Origin: Prochilodus magdalenae
Taxonomy: Eukaryota; Chordata; Actinopteri; Characiformes; Prochilodontidae
Assembly: GCA_024036415.1 (NCBI GenBank)
Contig: JAMWET010003474.1
Location: 325,045 to 389,044, forward strand
Direction of reading: 5' to 3'
DNA: 64,000 bases
Of the stretch, positions 10,076-21,900 are shown one piece after another. The translations under genes were made by a program, and so were the position numbers. The notes under the pieces were generated by a model that worked only from the letters and a program-made list of their open reading frames with translations, was not told the DNA's origin and did not search any database. How positions within the stretch are numbered: the first letter of the stretch is position 1; each line of letters opens with the position of its first letter.

Positions 10076-10329
10076 TCCTCTAATCCTCTAATCCTCTGAA
10101 AAACTATATAACCTTTATAGCATGCAGAATGGGCAATTTCAATTTCTTGTGCTTCAACTACCCCAAACAGCTCCTTGACAGTCGAGTCTTGCATATATGT
10201 AGTGGAAACCCAGTGGCAATGGACATGTTCTGCTTAAATATACTGATGACAACTACAGCCCAACTGGGTACCACTTCATTAGATAACTCCCGCACGCTTG
10301 TCTTTACAGTGCATCACACTCCCGGTTCC

Positions 10330-10949
10330 CCATTTCCGGAGTCTCCCTCAAAAGCATCCGTGTGACAACAATTACTATTGTTACAAAATGGGTCTTCAAA
10401 ATGATTAAAAATGTCCATTGACTCACTAAGCAGCTGATCTGTAACTTCTGAATGTCTCTGAAATACAACCTTTCCAGCGATGAAGCTTGGTAGTGCTGCA
10501 CTCCAGCTACAATATCATTGACTGCACTCTGGGGGGAGAAGCAAAAAGGTCTTATTCATTAACACCATCTCACATTATTCAAATTGTGCAGTATCTGGAT
10601 CAGTCAGCCCATAATTTAACTCATTATGTATATGTAATGCTTGACATTATATACACAATGTAATTTAGTTGGTTTAGAAAAATAGTATGGTTGGTAGCTT
10701 TCAATTTCTCAGCAACAATTAATTCAATTTACGTAATAGCTTAAGCACACATTTTCACATTTATTATTGCATAATTATAGCACATTAACCCTGACTGACT
10801 GACAGGAGCCAGTTGCGGTGTGTATGTACAGTATATTCAGTATAACATGAACTTTTAGGCCAGTTATTTTCTTCTTTCACTATTGTCTCTTACCTGTGAT
10901 AAACGGTGTGTCTCTCTAGCAGACAGCACACAGGCAGTGGCACGTTTCC
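10330..10949 (-). pseudogene. uncharacterised fish gene remnant, two exons
   Basis: An exon at 10949-10894 (TTAG/GG acceptor, CAG/GTAAGA donor) encodes KRATACVLSARETHRLSQ. The next acceptor at 10529 is in the same phase and opens SAVNDIVAGVQHYQASSLER. From about 10460 coding potential shifts to another frame (DQLLSESMDIFNHFEDPF, then DAFEGDSGNGEPG) before a stop near 10318. The pattern (KRA..L.ARE.H.LSQ followed by a helical block and an acidic DPF segment) recalls transposon-derived proteins common in fish genomes with no assigned function. The frame change suggests a broken copy. I cannot name it. Confidence 0.45.
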
Positions 10950-11309
10950 CTAAGCAGATTCACACCAGGCTCTTCTTGTATAGCACGTTCCCCCAGCTAG
11001 AGATAAAACCAAGCATCTGTATTATTTAATGAATAACACATTTGTTCGATATTAACATATTAACCATTACATGAGTACCCAGGTGGGATTTGAATATATA
11101 CTGAATAGTGCAGTTAGAGCTCTCTGAAAGAACAAGGAGTCGATTCCAAACATGTCAACGTTCAGTCACTGGTCGAGTGAACAACCACTAATTGAAGAAT
11201 CGACTTATTAGGAAAAGGGCAGACTGGTACAGACAGCTGGAACTTACGGGAGAAGGGGTTATTAACACATCAGGGGCACGAGTAGTGTGCTACGTAACAA
11301 ACTTTGTTG

Positions 11310-11425
11310 ATAACTTGTAGATTCACATAGTGCTGCATCCTGTCCGACCCGGGTTGCAAGTGCTGCGCTCCCAGTAGAAGCTGGCGGAGCGCCATCACGA
11401 GCTGGAGCGGCGTGACCTCGGGCAT
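11310..11425 (-). CDS. candidate first coding exon, unknown product
   Basis: From ATG at 11425 (context AAAATGCCC) the minus strand reads MPEVTPLQLVMALRQLLLG, then AQHLQPGSDRMQHYVNLQ, a leucine-rich amphipathic stretch. GC content is higher than the surroundings. A possible donor (GTTATC) is at 11318. It could start the gene whose later exons are at 10.3-10.9 kb, but the exon 1 donor phase does not fit the next exon directly, so an exon would be missing. No family recognised. Confidence 0.3.
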
Positions 11426-11900
11426 TTTCCGTGGTCGAGCAGTCAGCACCAGTAACAACACAACCTGGTATGCCTGTTTGAGTGAGTTCGTGTCTCTCTA
11501 GTGCTGACTAAATGCTACATCAAAAAACGGACGTAGCGCTACGGATCGAGTACAGCCCTTCTTCCCTCGAAAAAGCGGGAACGTCAGTTAACGGACGTGT
11601 TTGGAGAATACAGCTCAAAGGTACAGCATGTTTAAACACTACCGAGTTAATATTGTATGAGGTAATCAAAAAGCATCGTTACTTTAATAGTTAAGTAGCA
11701 TTATTTTTGTATTTGCGGTGAACAAAATGCATTCAGTTTAGGTGCTAGCGTTGCTCAGCCAGCTAGATTAGCTAAGATAGTTAGCTGACCTAGCTTAGTT
11801 AGCTAATGGGTTTTGTGAATGTGTACCGTTAACTGTGAAGCTAGCTAGCTAGCTAACTAGTTAGTTAACCTAACGCTAGCTCACTTGTATCAAATGTCCT
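11395..11900. promoter_or_regulatory. CpG-containing, GCTAGC-rich promoter-like region
   Basis: Several CpGs between 11395 and 11600 are followed by dense GCTAGCTAGC/TTAGTTAGC motifs at 11750-11890, a composition often seen around first exons and first introns in fish. A 60-codon plus-strand frame from 11512 ends near a possible donor (AAAG/GTACAG). The region could serve divergent transcripts. No TATA box or transcript evidence. Confidence 0.3.
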
Positions 11901-12126
11901 TGTAAGCTTTTGTGAGCTAGCTATCTGAAAGTAAGATTGTAATTTTCTGAGATACTGAATTTGGGGTTTTCATTAGTTGTCAGTTATCATCAAAATTAAA
12001 AGAAATAAACACTTGAAATATATCAATCTGTGTGTAAAGAATAAATATAATATACAAGTTTCACTTTTGGAATGGAATTACTAAAATAAATCAACTTTTT
12101 CCATGATATTCTAATTTTATGAACAG

Positions 12127-12322
12127 CACCTGTATGTTTCAAGTGATCAATTCGAATGGCAAGAGTTATTAGTTCATCCATGGACAGGCCATCATCTCCA
12201 CAAGCTAATTCCGTGAGAATGTTTTGGTTAAGACCATTACGATAAACCGTAAGCAAAGCCGGTTCATTCCAGGCGCTACCGGCAGCCATAGAACGGAATT
12301 CAAGCGAATATTCTGCCAACAA
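12127..12322 (-). pseudogene. Ty3/gypsy (sushi-like) gag fragment
   Basis: The minus strand encodes LAEYSLEFRSMAAGSAWNEP, then ALLTVYRNGLNQNILTELAC and MDELITLAIRIDHL. The EYxxEFRxLA..xWNExALxxxxxxGL...I..EL pattern is the capsid region of sushi-type gypsy Gag. Only about 65 residues remain. No protease, reverse transcriptase or LTR pair adjoins, so this is a decayed fragment. Confidence 0.7.
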
Positions 12323-12639
12323 TCAGACCAGCAACAGTATCCAAAGGGAGAAGACAAAAGAGTAAACCAGAAAGTCAAACAAGAGTAACAACAGGCAGAA
12401 ACCACTTAGTATGCACAAGGTGGCAGTACGTTGCAACAGGTCAGTGGGAGAGAGGAGTATTTGTACAGACTAAATTCGCTGTGTGCACAAGATGGCGTCT
12501 CTTAATTTCCGGTTTATGGCTGGTATGCATCACTGTTTCCGGTTGTAGTAGTTGTGAGGAGAATTGAGCAAATCTGTGGAAAGCAATAGCAATCATCAGT
12601 GTTTTTAAGATAAAGGAGAAACGACAGACGTATCAACGT

Positions 12640-14010
12640 CAAGAGAAGAAGACGTCTCTACATTTCTGTGTGCCTCTGTGTGCTGATTCTTCAAGGTACA
12701 ACTCGGAGATTAGCTTTCATAGGTTTCCAGTAAATCCTGAGGTGCGGGCTCGGTGGCTTGCACAGATTCCTAGGGACAACTTCAGCCCCCTTCAAAGTAC
12801 TCGCGTCTGTAGTAGGCATTTCAACACAGGCGACTTTGTTGTGACGGCCGTGGGAAAGAGAAAACTCGCGGTGCCCTGTCTGTTTGCCTGGAACGATTAC
12901 AGCGTGCCCGCACCAAGGCTTAATGTTTGGCAACGTTGGTCGAGATGCCCTTCCCCGGTGTTGGCAGCGTCTGACACCGACCAAGAGATGAAAGTGCAGA
13001 TAGCGCCTGATCATGATTACAGCGTTACTCCGACGACCTCAGCAATGGCAGATGCTTTGGCAAACGAGAACGAAGCACTGAAGAGAAAAAGACAAGAGCT
13101 ACAACATCAGCTTGAAGCTTCACTACTGCAGTCCCGTTTTGGGCTGCAATGGATCAGACGAAGACATTCGTTTTTTACACAAGGCTGGTCCATGTTTTTT
13201 TGTGTGTCAGTCTCAGCAATGTACAGTTAACTACAATACTATTAAGTCTAAAGTGATTATCATTTCATTCTTAGATTTGCATCATACAAGCATTTCCAAG
13301 CCTTTTGGCAACTGGTGGAGCCTGCTGTGAAAACTTGGATGGTGCGGATCACCAGTTCCAATGCCGCCTCTGCCAACAGCAGTGAACCAACTCATCTAAG
13401 AGCAACAGTAAGTTGTGTATTCAGAATCTCAAAATGTATAAAATGTATTAAAAAAATAAATAATTACACAGCTGGGATATCTATACAGCTTTCTATTTGT
13501 ATCATGCTTTATAACTGGTGAGCTTGTTGAGATGAGCTAATTCGTGAAATCAGCGATACATGCATGAATGTGCTCATTTATGCAAGTATCCAATCGGGCA
13601 GTCATATCTGCAACACAATTTACAAAATATTGCAGCTACAGTTAGGTCAGTTCTCATGAACAAGGTGTTTCTGCCTGCAAACACTCCACACACAGGATTC
13701 TGAAAAGTGCCAGGAGGGCTGGTTTGAACTGTGGGCTTGCCTCTCAGGGGTCTTGCTCACCGTTTTGGTATTCACCGTACCACAGCCAGCAGAATTATTA
13801 CGACGTGGGCACACTTTCTGTACTACCTACTTGGTTCCTGCATGCCCCATTGGGTCTACACCTGTAACAACCTTTCCAAAAAAAAACATTGACACAGGTG
13901 TGCTCTATCTTCTAGCATACTACTACACATTGCACCTGACCTATCCAAAGTGCCTCGCAACACTCCTGTCAATATTGCAGACAGAAGTTCTGTAGGATGC
14001 CATTCATGAT
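12640..14010 (+). pseudogene. decayed THAP-domain transposase (PIF/ISL2EU-like)
   Basis: At 12667 the frame reads CVPLCADSSRYN, then FHRFP, RVCSRHF and a C-terminal LAVPCLF: the C2CH THAP zinc finger with its AVPTIF-like box. No in-frame ATG lies between the preceding TGA and the first Cys. A coiled-coil (LANENEALKRKRQELQHQ) ends in SRFGL, and the chain then shifts frame to SDEDIRF, shifts again at 13290 (FWQLVEPAVKTWM), and resumes at 13749 with LAHRFGIHRTTASRIITTW, the helix-turn-helix before the DDE domain. No DDE core is recognisable after 13870. A dead transposon gene of about 1.4 kb. Confidence 0.75.
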
Positions 14011-14499
14011 CGGGATGCAACGTCATCCTACAAAAAAGCTTTGTCAGCGCAAAAAAAGTTCATTGGGGAGTAGTGAAAAGTGCCCTGTGGTCATGCAGCA
14101 GTTGCTATCGTTGTCAGTAGGGGTGTAACAAATTACCATAAAGTGATTTGATTTATATTAGTAAAGCATCTCAGTACTAACTGAGTACGGTTTTTGTGGA
14201 CTCAGGTCTAGTCAAGTGACAGGAGTCTTGGTTGGTGCACTGAAAGCTTGGATTAGACGGGAAAGTTGATACTGAATGGTTTAACAAGCGGATAACCCCT
14301 GTGAATGGACAGAGACGTCTTACTCGGACATCTATTTTTTTTTAACCAGTAAAACATTCTAATATTTTAAAATAATATGTAAAATATTATTTTACTGTAG
14401 TTTACTTTGCTGTAAGTACTACTAAGGACACAGTAACTCCAGCATAGTGTTATCTTTTATAGCGGTCAGTTTAAAGTAGAAACACAGTTCAGCTTTCAC

Positions 14500-15280
14500 T
14501 GCTTTGCGTTTGTGGTCTGTGTGAAATTATTTTGTTACATGCCATTCAACTGGTAACAGAAATGGCTCTGGAACAGTAGTGTGCATATCGTTGCTGTCCA
14601 AAGAAAAACATGTATCTCCATTTTTGTTGATTTTTACTTTTATGCCTCATTTGATCACATGAGCTGCTATTTACACTGTGTGGAAATTCCATGAAGAATG
14701 GACCAACAGAAATGGCCCAAAACTGTTTGGAAAGACGTCTGGTTCCATTGACTCCCATTCAAATCAAATGAGGTTTTTGGCCTCTCCTGTAAAGTTCTCA
14801 TTTTGGAGATACCTGTTTTTCTTTGGACAGCGACGATATAAAGTAGAACTACTGTGGAAATAGGACCAACGTGCAACTAGGATGCAAATAGAACACACAG
14901 CCCCCCACCATCACCCACTACTACATCCTTTCTCTAACACCAAAGTCTGTTCTCAAAAAGCTGTTCTCAAAATGAGTGAAAAATGTGACCCCATTACTGA
15001 AAAATAGACAAAATAGTAGATTTAGACATCAAAACTGGACGTTTGAGATATGGAGAAAAGTTGTATGCACTGATGGATCTAAAAATGTGTGATTGGAATC
15101 ACCTGAATTTGCAACTGACTGAGTCCCTATCCAGGGCCTGTTTCCTGCCTTTCCTGTTTTCTAGGACAGGTTCCAGCACCCCACTGCAACCAGAAGGACA
15201 TACGGTTTAGATGACGAACAAATGAGTGAATATGCAATCAATTTCTGGACTTTGAATCTGAAAAGAAGCATGGAAAAATA
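14500..15280. repeat. 0.7-kb interspersed repeat, copy 2 (MITE-occupied)
   Basis: Homologous, block by block, to 7830-8510 but interrupted by a 249-bp MITE at 14588-14836. The 3' end (15100-15230: TTTCCTGCCTTTCC, TTCCAGCACCCC, GGTTTAGATGACGAA) matches the 3' tail motif of common fish SINEs. Confidence 0.7.
14588..14836. mobile_element. Tc1-type MITE, copy 2
   Basis: A 249-bp element with ends TCGTTGCTGTCCAAAG and CTTTGGACAGCGACGA, about 35-bp imperfect inverted repeats, and TA on each side (14586-14587, 14837-14838). Same family as 6354-6596 and 54028-54268. Confidence 0.88.
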
Positions 15281-15479
15281 TCCCTGCTGATTTCTTGGAC
15301 AAAATGAAAGCAGGGATCTACTAAAAACAAATCTACTAAAATTGAAAGCTAATACTAAATACAAATACTAACCTGCTTCTTAGGTTATATTTAGTTGTTG
15401 CGATTTCAAGTACAAAGTAAGCGTTTTCATTTTTCAGTTTTAGAAAAAAAACTTCAGACTAGACAAACGTAGTTCAACA

Positions 15480-16012
15480 CCTGCAGAGCTAAAAGTAAAA
15501 TGGCTTTATTAAACAAATCGATAATCAAGGTGAACAGTAAGAATCGGACAAACATTACAAAAGGATGAGGCTGAGACATAAACAGAGAGACAAGCAGGGC
15601 TCGAGAACCAAAGATTCAATATACCAGGTAAACAAAACCAAAGGGGAATCCAAGAGAGTACACCAGAGATCAAAACCAGAGCGTGAAAATAAAAAGGTAA
15701 GCAAAATCAAAAGAAGAATCCAATGAGAGAGAAAAACAAATAAACAAAGAGAAGTCGGAAGTACACCGGAGAGAACAGAAGATTAACGTTCAGAATACTT
15801 CGTAAGGTGTATGTATGGCTGAGGGGTTTAAATGCTAGCGGTGAAATAAGGAGCAGGTGTGTGTAATCAGTACTCAGGCAGTGAGGAACAAGAGAATGAG
15901 GTGTGACTGGAGAATTCGGAATATGTGCCAGTGACGTCATTGGGAAGAGAACTCTGGGAAATGGAGTTTGAGAGCTCGGAAGCGGAAGGAAAACCCGGAA
16001 GCGTGGCAGAAT
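15480..16012 (-). mobile_element. LTR-like retroelement remnant (possible solo LTR)
   Basis: On the minus strand it begins TGCCACGCTTCCGGGTTTTC at about 16012, includes AACTCCATTTCCCAGAG, and near the other end has an AATAAA signal (about 15510) followed by GCCATTTTACTTTTAGC. TG start, internal polyadenylation signal and about 0.5 kb length fit a solo LTR. Target duplications were not established. Confidence 0.4.
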
Positions 16013-16019
16013 CTTTTTA

Positions 16020-17300
16020 TTATATTGGTATATTTATTTATTAAGAAGCATTTTTCTGAATATGTAAAAAACTAAAACTTATGTGGTCATTTAGACAATA
16101 CATTGCGTAGATGTTCTGCACAGCAGGTTGTGTAACAGCATACAGAAGTACATGAATGAACAAACAATCAAATAAATAAATGTATACATAACAAAGAAAT
16201 AAGCAAATATGTATGTAAGAAATATGTATTTTAATAATGTATTTGCAGTGTTATGTGCAAGTAACCGGTACATCTGCTTACTTATCTCCTTCCACGCTCA
16301 TCCTTTGCCAATAACATTGATGAGGTGCATGGACACCGATAATTCATCCAGACGTTAAATTACTTAGACTTGATGGACTCTGCCTCGGTTCACAGATTTT
16401 CATGTGCAGTGAGGTTTAGGTCAAGGCCCTGGGATGCCTGTGGTCAGTACACCACTTTCATGGAAATATGGAAAAACCTTTTGAGACATTACACTGCTGG
16501 AAGATCTAATGATAGTCCAGTTTTAGCTCATTTAAAGCAGAACCAGCTTTTCCTTAAAGTGTCCTGGAACTCTTACGGTGTCTGTAAAGCCATGTGCATT
16601 AACAAAGTTCCTGCGACCTTTAGAAACAAGTTAGCTCTGCAATACTCAGCTATCACTTCCCTGGCGATGAAGATATGCTTTTCTTATAACCTGCAGCTTG
16701 TTTACACACCACACTGTATATATTGGACTCAACTGATTACAAAATCTGGCTCCAATCAAAGTTCCACTGACATTTATAAAAGGTTACCTACTTGCATTTG
16801 ATGAGAGTGAAAGGTTGTTTCTGGAAAGCCTTCCAAATAGTTTCAATCAGCATGTGCAGTCTTTAACATTCCAAACCACTTCCTTTTATTTCTTCAGGGC
16901 AAAATCAGTGAGCTATGATGGTACGGGACATGTTTTCCTCTTTTCCTTTTTATACATTGTTTAAGGTTCTGGTATCAATTATGGGCATATTCATAGGTTA
17001 AATATTATCAGTGTTGTACAGTGTTCAGAGCTCATTATATTTAAAAAAGAAAATGTACCTGTACCTGAAAAAGTGTATATCAACATGTTATATGGCTATA
17101 AAGAACCATAGCTTAGCCAATGCCTTATCAGTAATGGATTAAAGTGAGTGTGCATATATAGTTGACTGGATAACGCACCCCTGAGTATAATGGCTGAAAA
17201 ATGTTTATTTATTTATTTATTTATTTATTTATTTTATTTCAAATTCATAATAATTATTCAGATTTTATGCTCTGCCATGCATGTGATATAAGCAAGGACA
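16020..17300. other. AT-rich sequence, no gene; (TTTA)n at 17202-17238
   Basis: A 143-codon plus-strand frame (16370-16801) has no recognisable motif and no coding-like composition, so I do not call it a gene. A short TTTA microsatellite occurs at about 17202-17238. Confidence 0.4.
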
Positions 17301-17339
17301 AGTATTATCCCTGAACCTGGCTGACCCAACAGCCATGAT

Positions 17340-17800
17340 TTTGGACTTCTAGTGAGCAGTGATGCCTTCCATGAGTCAGCCTGTTAGAGCCAGCACCACT
17401 GGCAGTTGGCTGCACAGTACATGCATGCAGACCTTTATGATAACTACCTTGAACACCGCATCAACATCGCCAAAGACGGCAAAGGTGTCGTGTCAGACTG
17501 TCATGGAGTAATTCAGAATGGCAGCAAGTCATCTTCAGTGAGGAATTCAGATTTTGTCTTGGTGGAGATGACCAAGTGTGGAGGCACTGTGGTCAGCGCC
17601 AAGATAAACAGTTTGTTGTCAAACAACGGCCTGGTGTCACTCCACCTCCACCCCTACCGTATAATATGCAGGAACTGTGTGAGAATATTCAATTTGCAAG
17701 GGATGGACTATCACTGGACACCATTAGGAACCTCTACAACTCCATGCGGAGACCTTTGGCATACTGGCCCGATGCCATACTGAGAGACACTACTTTAACA
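17340..17800 (+). pseudogene. internally deleted Tc1/mariner transposase remnant, copy 1
   Basis: The plus strand reads WQQVIFSEEFRF, corresponding to the first catalytic Asp motif (FSDESRF) with Asp now Glu, then about 60 codons later ELCENIQFARDGLS and DTIRNLYNSMRRPLAYW, the C-terminal end of the transposase. The DNA between the first motif and the C-terminus is missing. The same C-terminal motif occurs on the minus strand at 46540-46700, and short end sequence recurs at 61020-61180. Confidence 0.7.
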
Positions 17801-17879
17801 AAAACCACAATATTTGTAGGCGTACAAAAGTCAATGATGAAGTCAAAGACTCTTAATCTGCTACCTTATGTATGTGCAC

Positions 17880-18600
17880 TATAGTAAAGGGTTTAGACAC
17901 AACCGAACACTGAAACAATCATATTCTTTGATGTAAAGACATGTGCTTAAAAGTGGAGCCATTATTTTCTTTTTGGAATGCTGCCAAAACAGTTCCCAGC
18001 AGGCAACCACTGCTTAACATATGTGGAACCTCTTCAGACCTCCTAGAAAAACATCCTTGGTTCATCATAAAGCTGATATCAAGTTAAAGTGTGTTCCTTT
18101 TTATGATCTAAAATATATAATTTTGTTCAGTGGCCAATGTATAATTCCCTATGTGATATTGGATAGTTAGATGTTTTCACTTTTATGCCATAATGAATGA
18201 AACAGCAGGTTCAATATACAGAAGACCCTACCATGGGTAGATGTGATTACATCCCAGTATAGGTAGATAAAATGTAGATACATTTTACACTTGCAGCTGA
18301 TGTTTTACATTTTATATTCCTACGTGAATAAGTAAAAATCCTAATAGTTAAAAAAATACATTTGACATGGAAACATAAAAAATGTCAGCATTTTGGATGA
18401 AAGTTCTGAATTTTTTAATGGTGTCAATGAATAATTCTATTTCTGAAAGTACATATACATATAGTATTTTGTACAAATACTTTTTGACATATTTAAATTA
18501 AAATTCTCATACTGTCAAAAAGATTTTTTTACTAGTGGAAAGTGAATTGTTACATGTGCAAATCTGATTCCACATCCAGCTCCCTCAGATTTGTGTAACG
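17880..18600. other. AT-rich intergenic sequence
   Basis: No ORF, RNA gene or transposon end recognised upstream of the GIMAP-like gene. Confidence 0.4.
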
Positions 18601-18639
18601 GAGGATACTCTGCATATTTGTGGCATGATTGGGAGCCCT

Positions 18640-18915
18640 GCCCTGCGCCCTCAGGTCAGTTTCACTCCGCTGATTTATTTCATTACTTTATTTTTTGGCT
18701 GCAGCATGTGATTTCCTGCACTTCCTGAAACCTACAGAGTGGGCGGAGGGTATGCTGCTTCGACTTCATCTGCTGCGCCGTGCACACAGGAAGAGCAGAA
18801 GAGAAGAGAAGGAGAAGAGGAGGGGGAGAGGCAGAGGCAGAAGGATAGAAACAGAAACAACAGAAAAAGAGAAGCAGGAGGGGGAAGACTGAGAGAAGCT
18901 GCAACCCGACACAAG
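18640..18915 (+). promoter_or_regulatory. 5' UTR/promoter region of the GIMAP-like gene
   Basis: A purine-rich leader (AGGAGAAGAGGAGGGGGAGA and similar, 18785-18895) precedes the ATG at 18916, which has a good Kozak context (ACAAGATGG). A GC-rich segment with GTGGGCGGAG lies at 18737-18748. Transcription start is not determinable; transcription probably starts between 18640 and 18790. Confidence 0.45.
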
Positions 18916-21900
18916 ATGGCCACGGTTTCCTCCAGCTCGAGCACTGGTGAGTGGCTACATAAACATTACCTTGCTTTGCTGCATCCTTGAGAGTGGGTGT
19001 CTGTCAGACACGCATACAGAGGGCACTCAATACATTTCTCTGTCTCAGCTTCGTACATCATATCTCGGAGAGGGCACGCTGCTTTCATTTGGGCTCCTTT
19101 ACCACACGGTGACCGAGATCCATATGAGAGATCCTAAATCAGAATAAAACTCTGATATTCATCACTGTCCACCGCAGGACTGCAAGGTTCTGCTTTCACC
19201 CTTGTGCCATGGTGGCCAGAACTGAATGCTGAATACCTAGTTGTTGTGCAGAGTAACACAAACTTTGAGAGAGGCTAACTAGACCATTTCTGTTTGTACT
19301 GTAATGAGTACAGGCTTTTATGTTGTAAGTGGAATCCATTTTTTTAAGTTTCTGTGGAGTTCAGTCAAACTGATAATAGTGGACATAAGTTTAACATTGG
19401 TGTTGTACTGGACTCTTTAGAGGTAGAATGGAAAACCATATCATATGAACCCCAACACTGTTGTCTCCTACTTCAAATACAAATCCCGAGCTTGTAAAAC
19501 AAGACAGTAAAAATCTTGGACTGTTAGGTAACAGTCATGATTCCACCCAAAATGACTCCTCCAAATTTTACATAGACCATATCCCAGCATAAATAGACCC
19601 AGCATAAATAGATCCAGCTAAGCGGATGCAAACAGAACAGATTAACAGCAATGGCGGACTGTACATGGAGAAATCTACCAGTTCAGGCTGCGAAAGTGAT
19701 GAGCACTTTTCATACCGGTTCTGATGAACTGTCAGCAGGCATGGATGATATTCCTCTTCAGACAAAGCTGAAATTGGCTGCCTATTCAGCAGCTTCTGAA
19801 GATGATGTCCAATTCCATCTTAACTGCTCCAGCTTGTACCGGCGTCAGCAGGCTGTGTAGAAACGGGATGTTGAAGCAGACTGTGTAGGATGTCAGCACC
19901 TTTCATCTCCTTTTCAAGGAACTGTCTACAGGTATGGTTAAAGGTGGCCCACTGTTTGCTTCTTAATCAAGCGTCCCATTCCACCTTAAGTTTGCTCAGG
20001 CACTAGCTGTGCCTAAAGCTCGGGCTCTGGCGGTGCCTGTGCTAAAAATTGCCATGTAAGGTAAAACATAAAATCTGGAAATAGCTGTCAAACCGGAACA
20101 TAAGTTTAACATTGGTGTTGTACTGGACTCTTTAGAGGTAGAATGGAAAACCATATCATATGAACTCCAACACTGTTGTCTCCTTACTTTAAATACAAAT
20201 CCCGAGCTTGTAAAACAAGACAGTAAAAATCCTGGACTGTTAGGTAACAGTCATGATTCCACCCAAAATGACTCCTCCAAAATTTACATAGACCATATCC
20301 CAGCATAAATAGATCCAGCTAAGCGGACGCAAACAGATCAACAGCAATGGCGGACTGTACATGCAGAACTCTACCAGTTCAGGCTGCGAAAGTGATGAGC
20401 ACTTTTCATACCGGTTCTGATGAACTGTCAGCAGGCATGGATGATATTCCTCTTCAGACAAAGCTGAAATTGGCTGCCTATTCAGCAGCTTCTGAAGATG
20501 ATGTCCAATTCCATCCTAACTGCTCCAGCTTGTACCGGCGTCAGCAGGCTGTGTAGAAACGGGATGTTGAAGCAGGCTGTGTACATGGTATGGTTAAAGG
20601 TGGCCTACTGTTTGCTTCTTAATCAAGCGTCCCATTCCACCTTAAGTTTGCTCAGGCACTAGCTCTGCCTAAAGCTCGGGCACTGGCGGTGCCTGTGCTA
20701 AAAACTGCCATGTAAGGTAGAACATAAAATCTGGAAATAGCTGTCAAACAGGAAGCCAGCTTCAGAAGATCCCAGACAACTTTAATTCCACAATGGCAAT
20801 TTGCTATGCACTCTGGACACTGTTTCAAACCTGTATGTAGCAGGTGTGCTGTGTGGTGCCTCATTGCTGGTTGAAGCAAATCATCCTAAACTGAAAGTGT
20901 AAATCAGAACTTTGATTTACGTTGTGTTGTTGTTGAGGGTTCCGTCTGAGTTTACAATTCACACTTCTGACTTTCTCCTTTTGTCGAAATCAGCCCTTTG
21001 TATAGGTTTAACAGAGAGTTTTTAGAACAATCTGATTTGAATACATCCTTCTTTTTGACTCTACTGGACTTTGCCCTCTGCATGTCTAAGTCCCCTAAAA
21101 GTCTATTCAGCGTCTGCTCCTGTCACCCCCTCCTTTCTTTCTCACACTAAGGAGAGTCACCCTGTTTGCTGAAGAGGCATGTCCTACTGCTGGGTTACCG
21201 AGGCTCTGGCAAGACCTCATCATGCATCACTATCTCTGGCCAAGAGGAGCTTGCTGCCAGGCAGCCCACAAAAGAAGCCTCTCTTTGTACAAAGACACTT
21301 GACGGCATGCAGCTTCTGCTGGTGGACACTCCGGGATGGAGCTTGGAGAGTGGGGACTTAGTAGCAGAGAGACTAGATGGACAAAGCTCCACATCTGCTC
21401 ATATCAGACACTTGTGCTATCCAGGTGTCCATGCTTTGTTGCTGGTGGTGCCCATCGGAGTGCCCTTCACTGAACAGCACAGACAAGGCTTGCTGGAGCG
21501 ACTCGAAAGCGCTGGTATGCATGTATGGAGGTACTCTATTGTACTGTTTACTGGGGCAGATCGGCTGTGGGGCAATGGCGTGGAAGAGTTTATTGCAGAA
21601 GGAGGAACAGCCCTTCAGAGGCTGGTGGAAAGGTGTGGCAACAGGTACCATGCTCTGGATAATACCTGCCCTGAGAACAACATGCAGGTTAGTAGGGGTG
21701 GGAAATGAACTGGTATAAATGTCAGTGCCGGCATGTGGATGTTCAATGATATAGATGTTAATGGACAAGAAGAAGTGAGATTTGCACATGAGAGTTAGCT
21801 TTTGCACAATAAAGGGAAATGTGAACTGGTGTTTTTACATTCACAGGGCAGAGGGAAATACATGTAAATAGGCAGAATGTGATGAATCTATGACATGGTG

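Noticed and set aside
12691..13014. 107-codon minus-strand frame
   Set aside because: Shadow of the THAP coding frame on the opposite strand.
16370..16801. 143-codon plus-strand frame
   Set aside because: No recognisable motif, no splice or promoter context, composition like the flanks. A transposon origin could not be shown.
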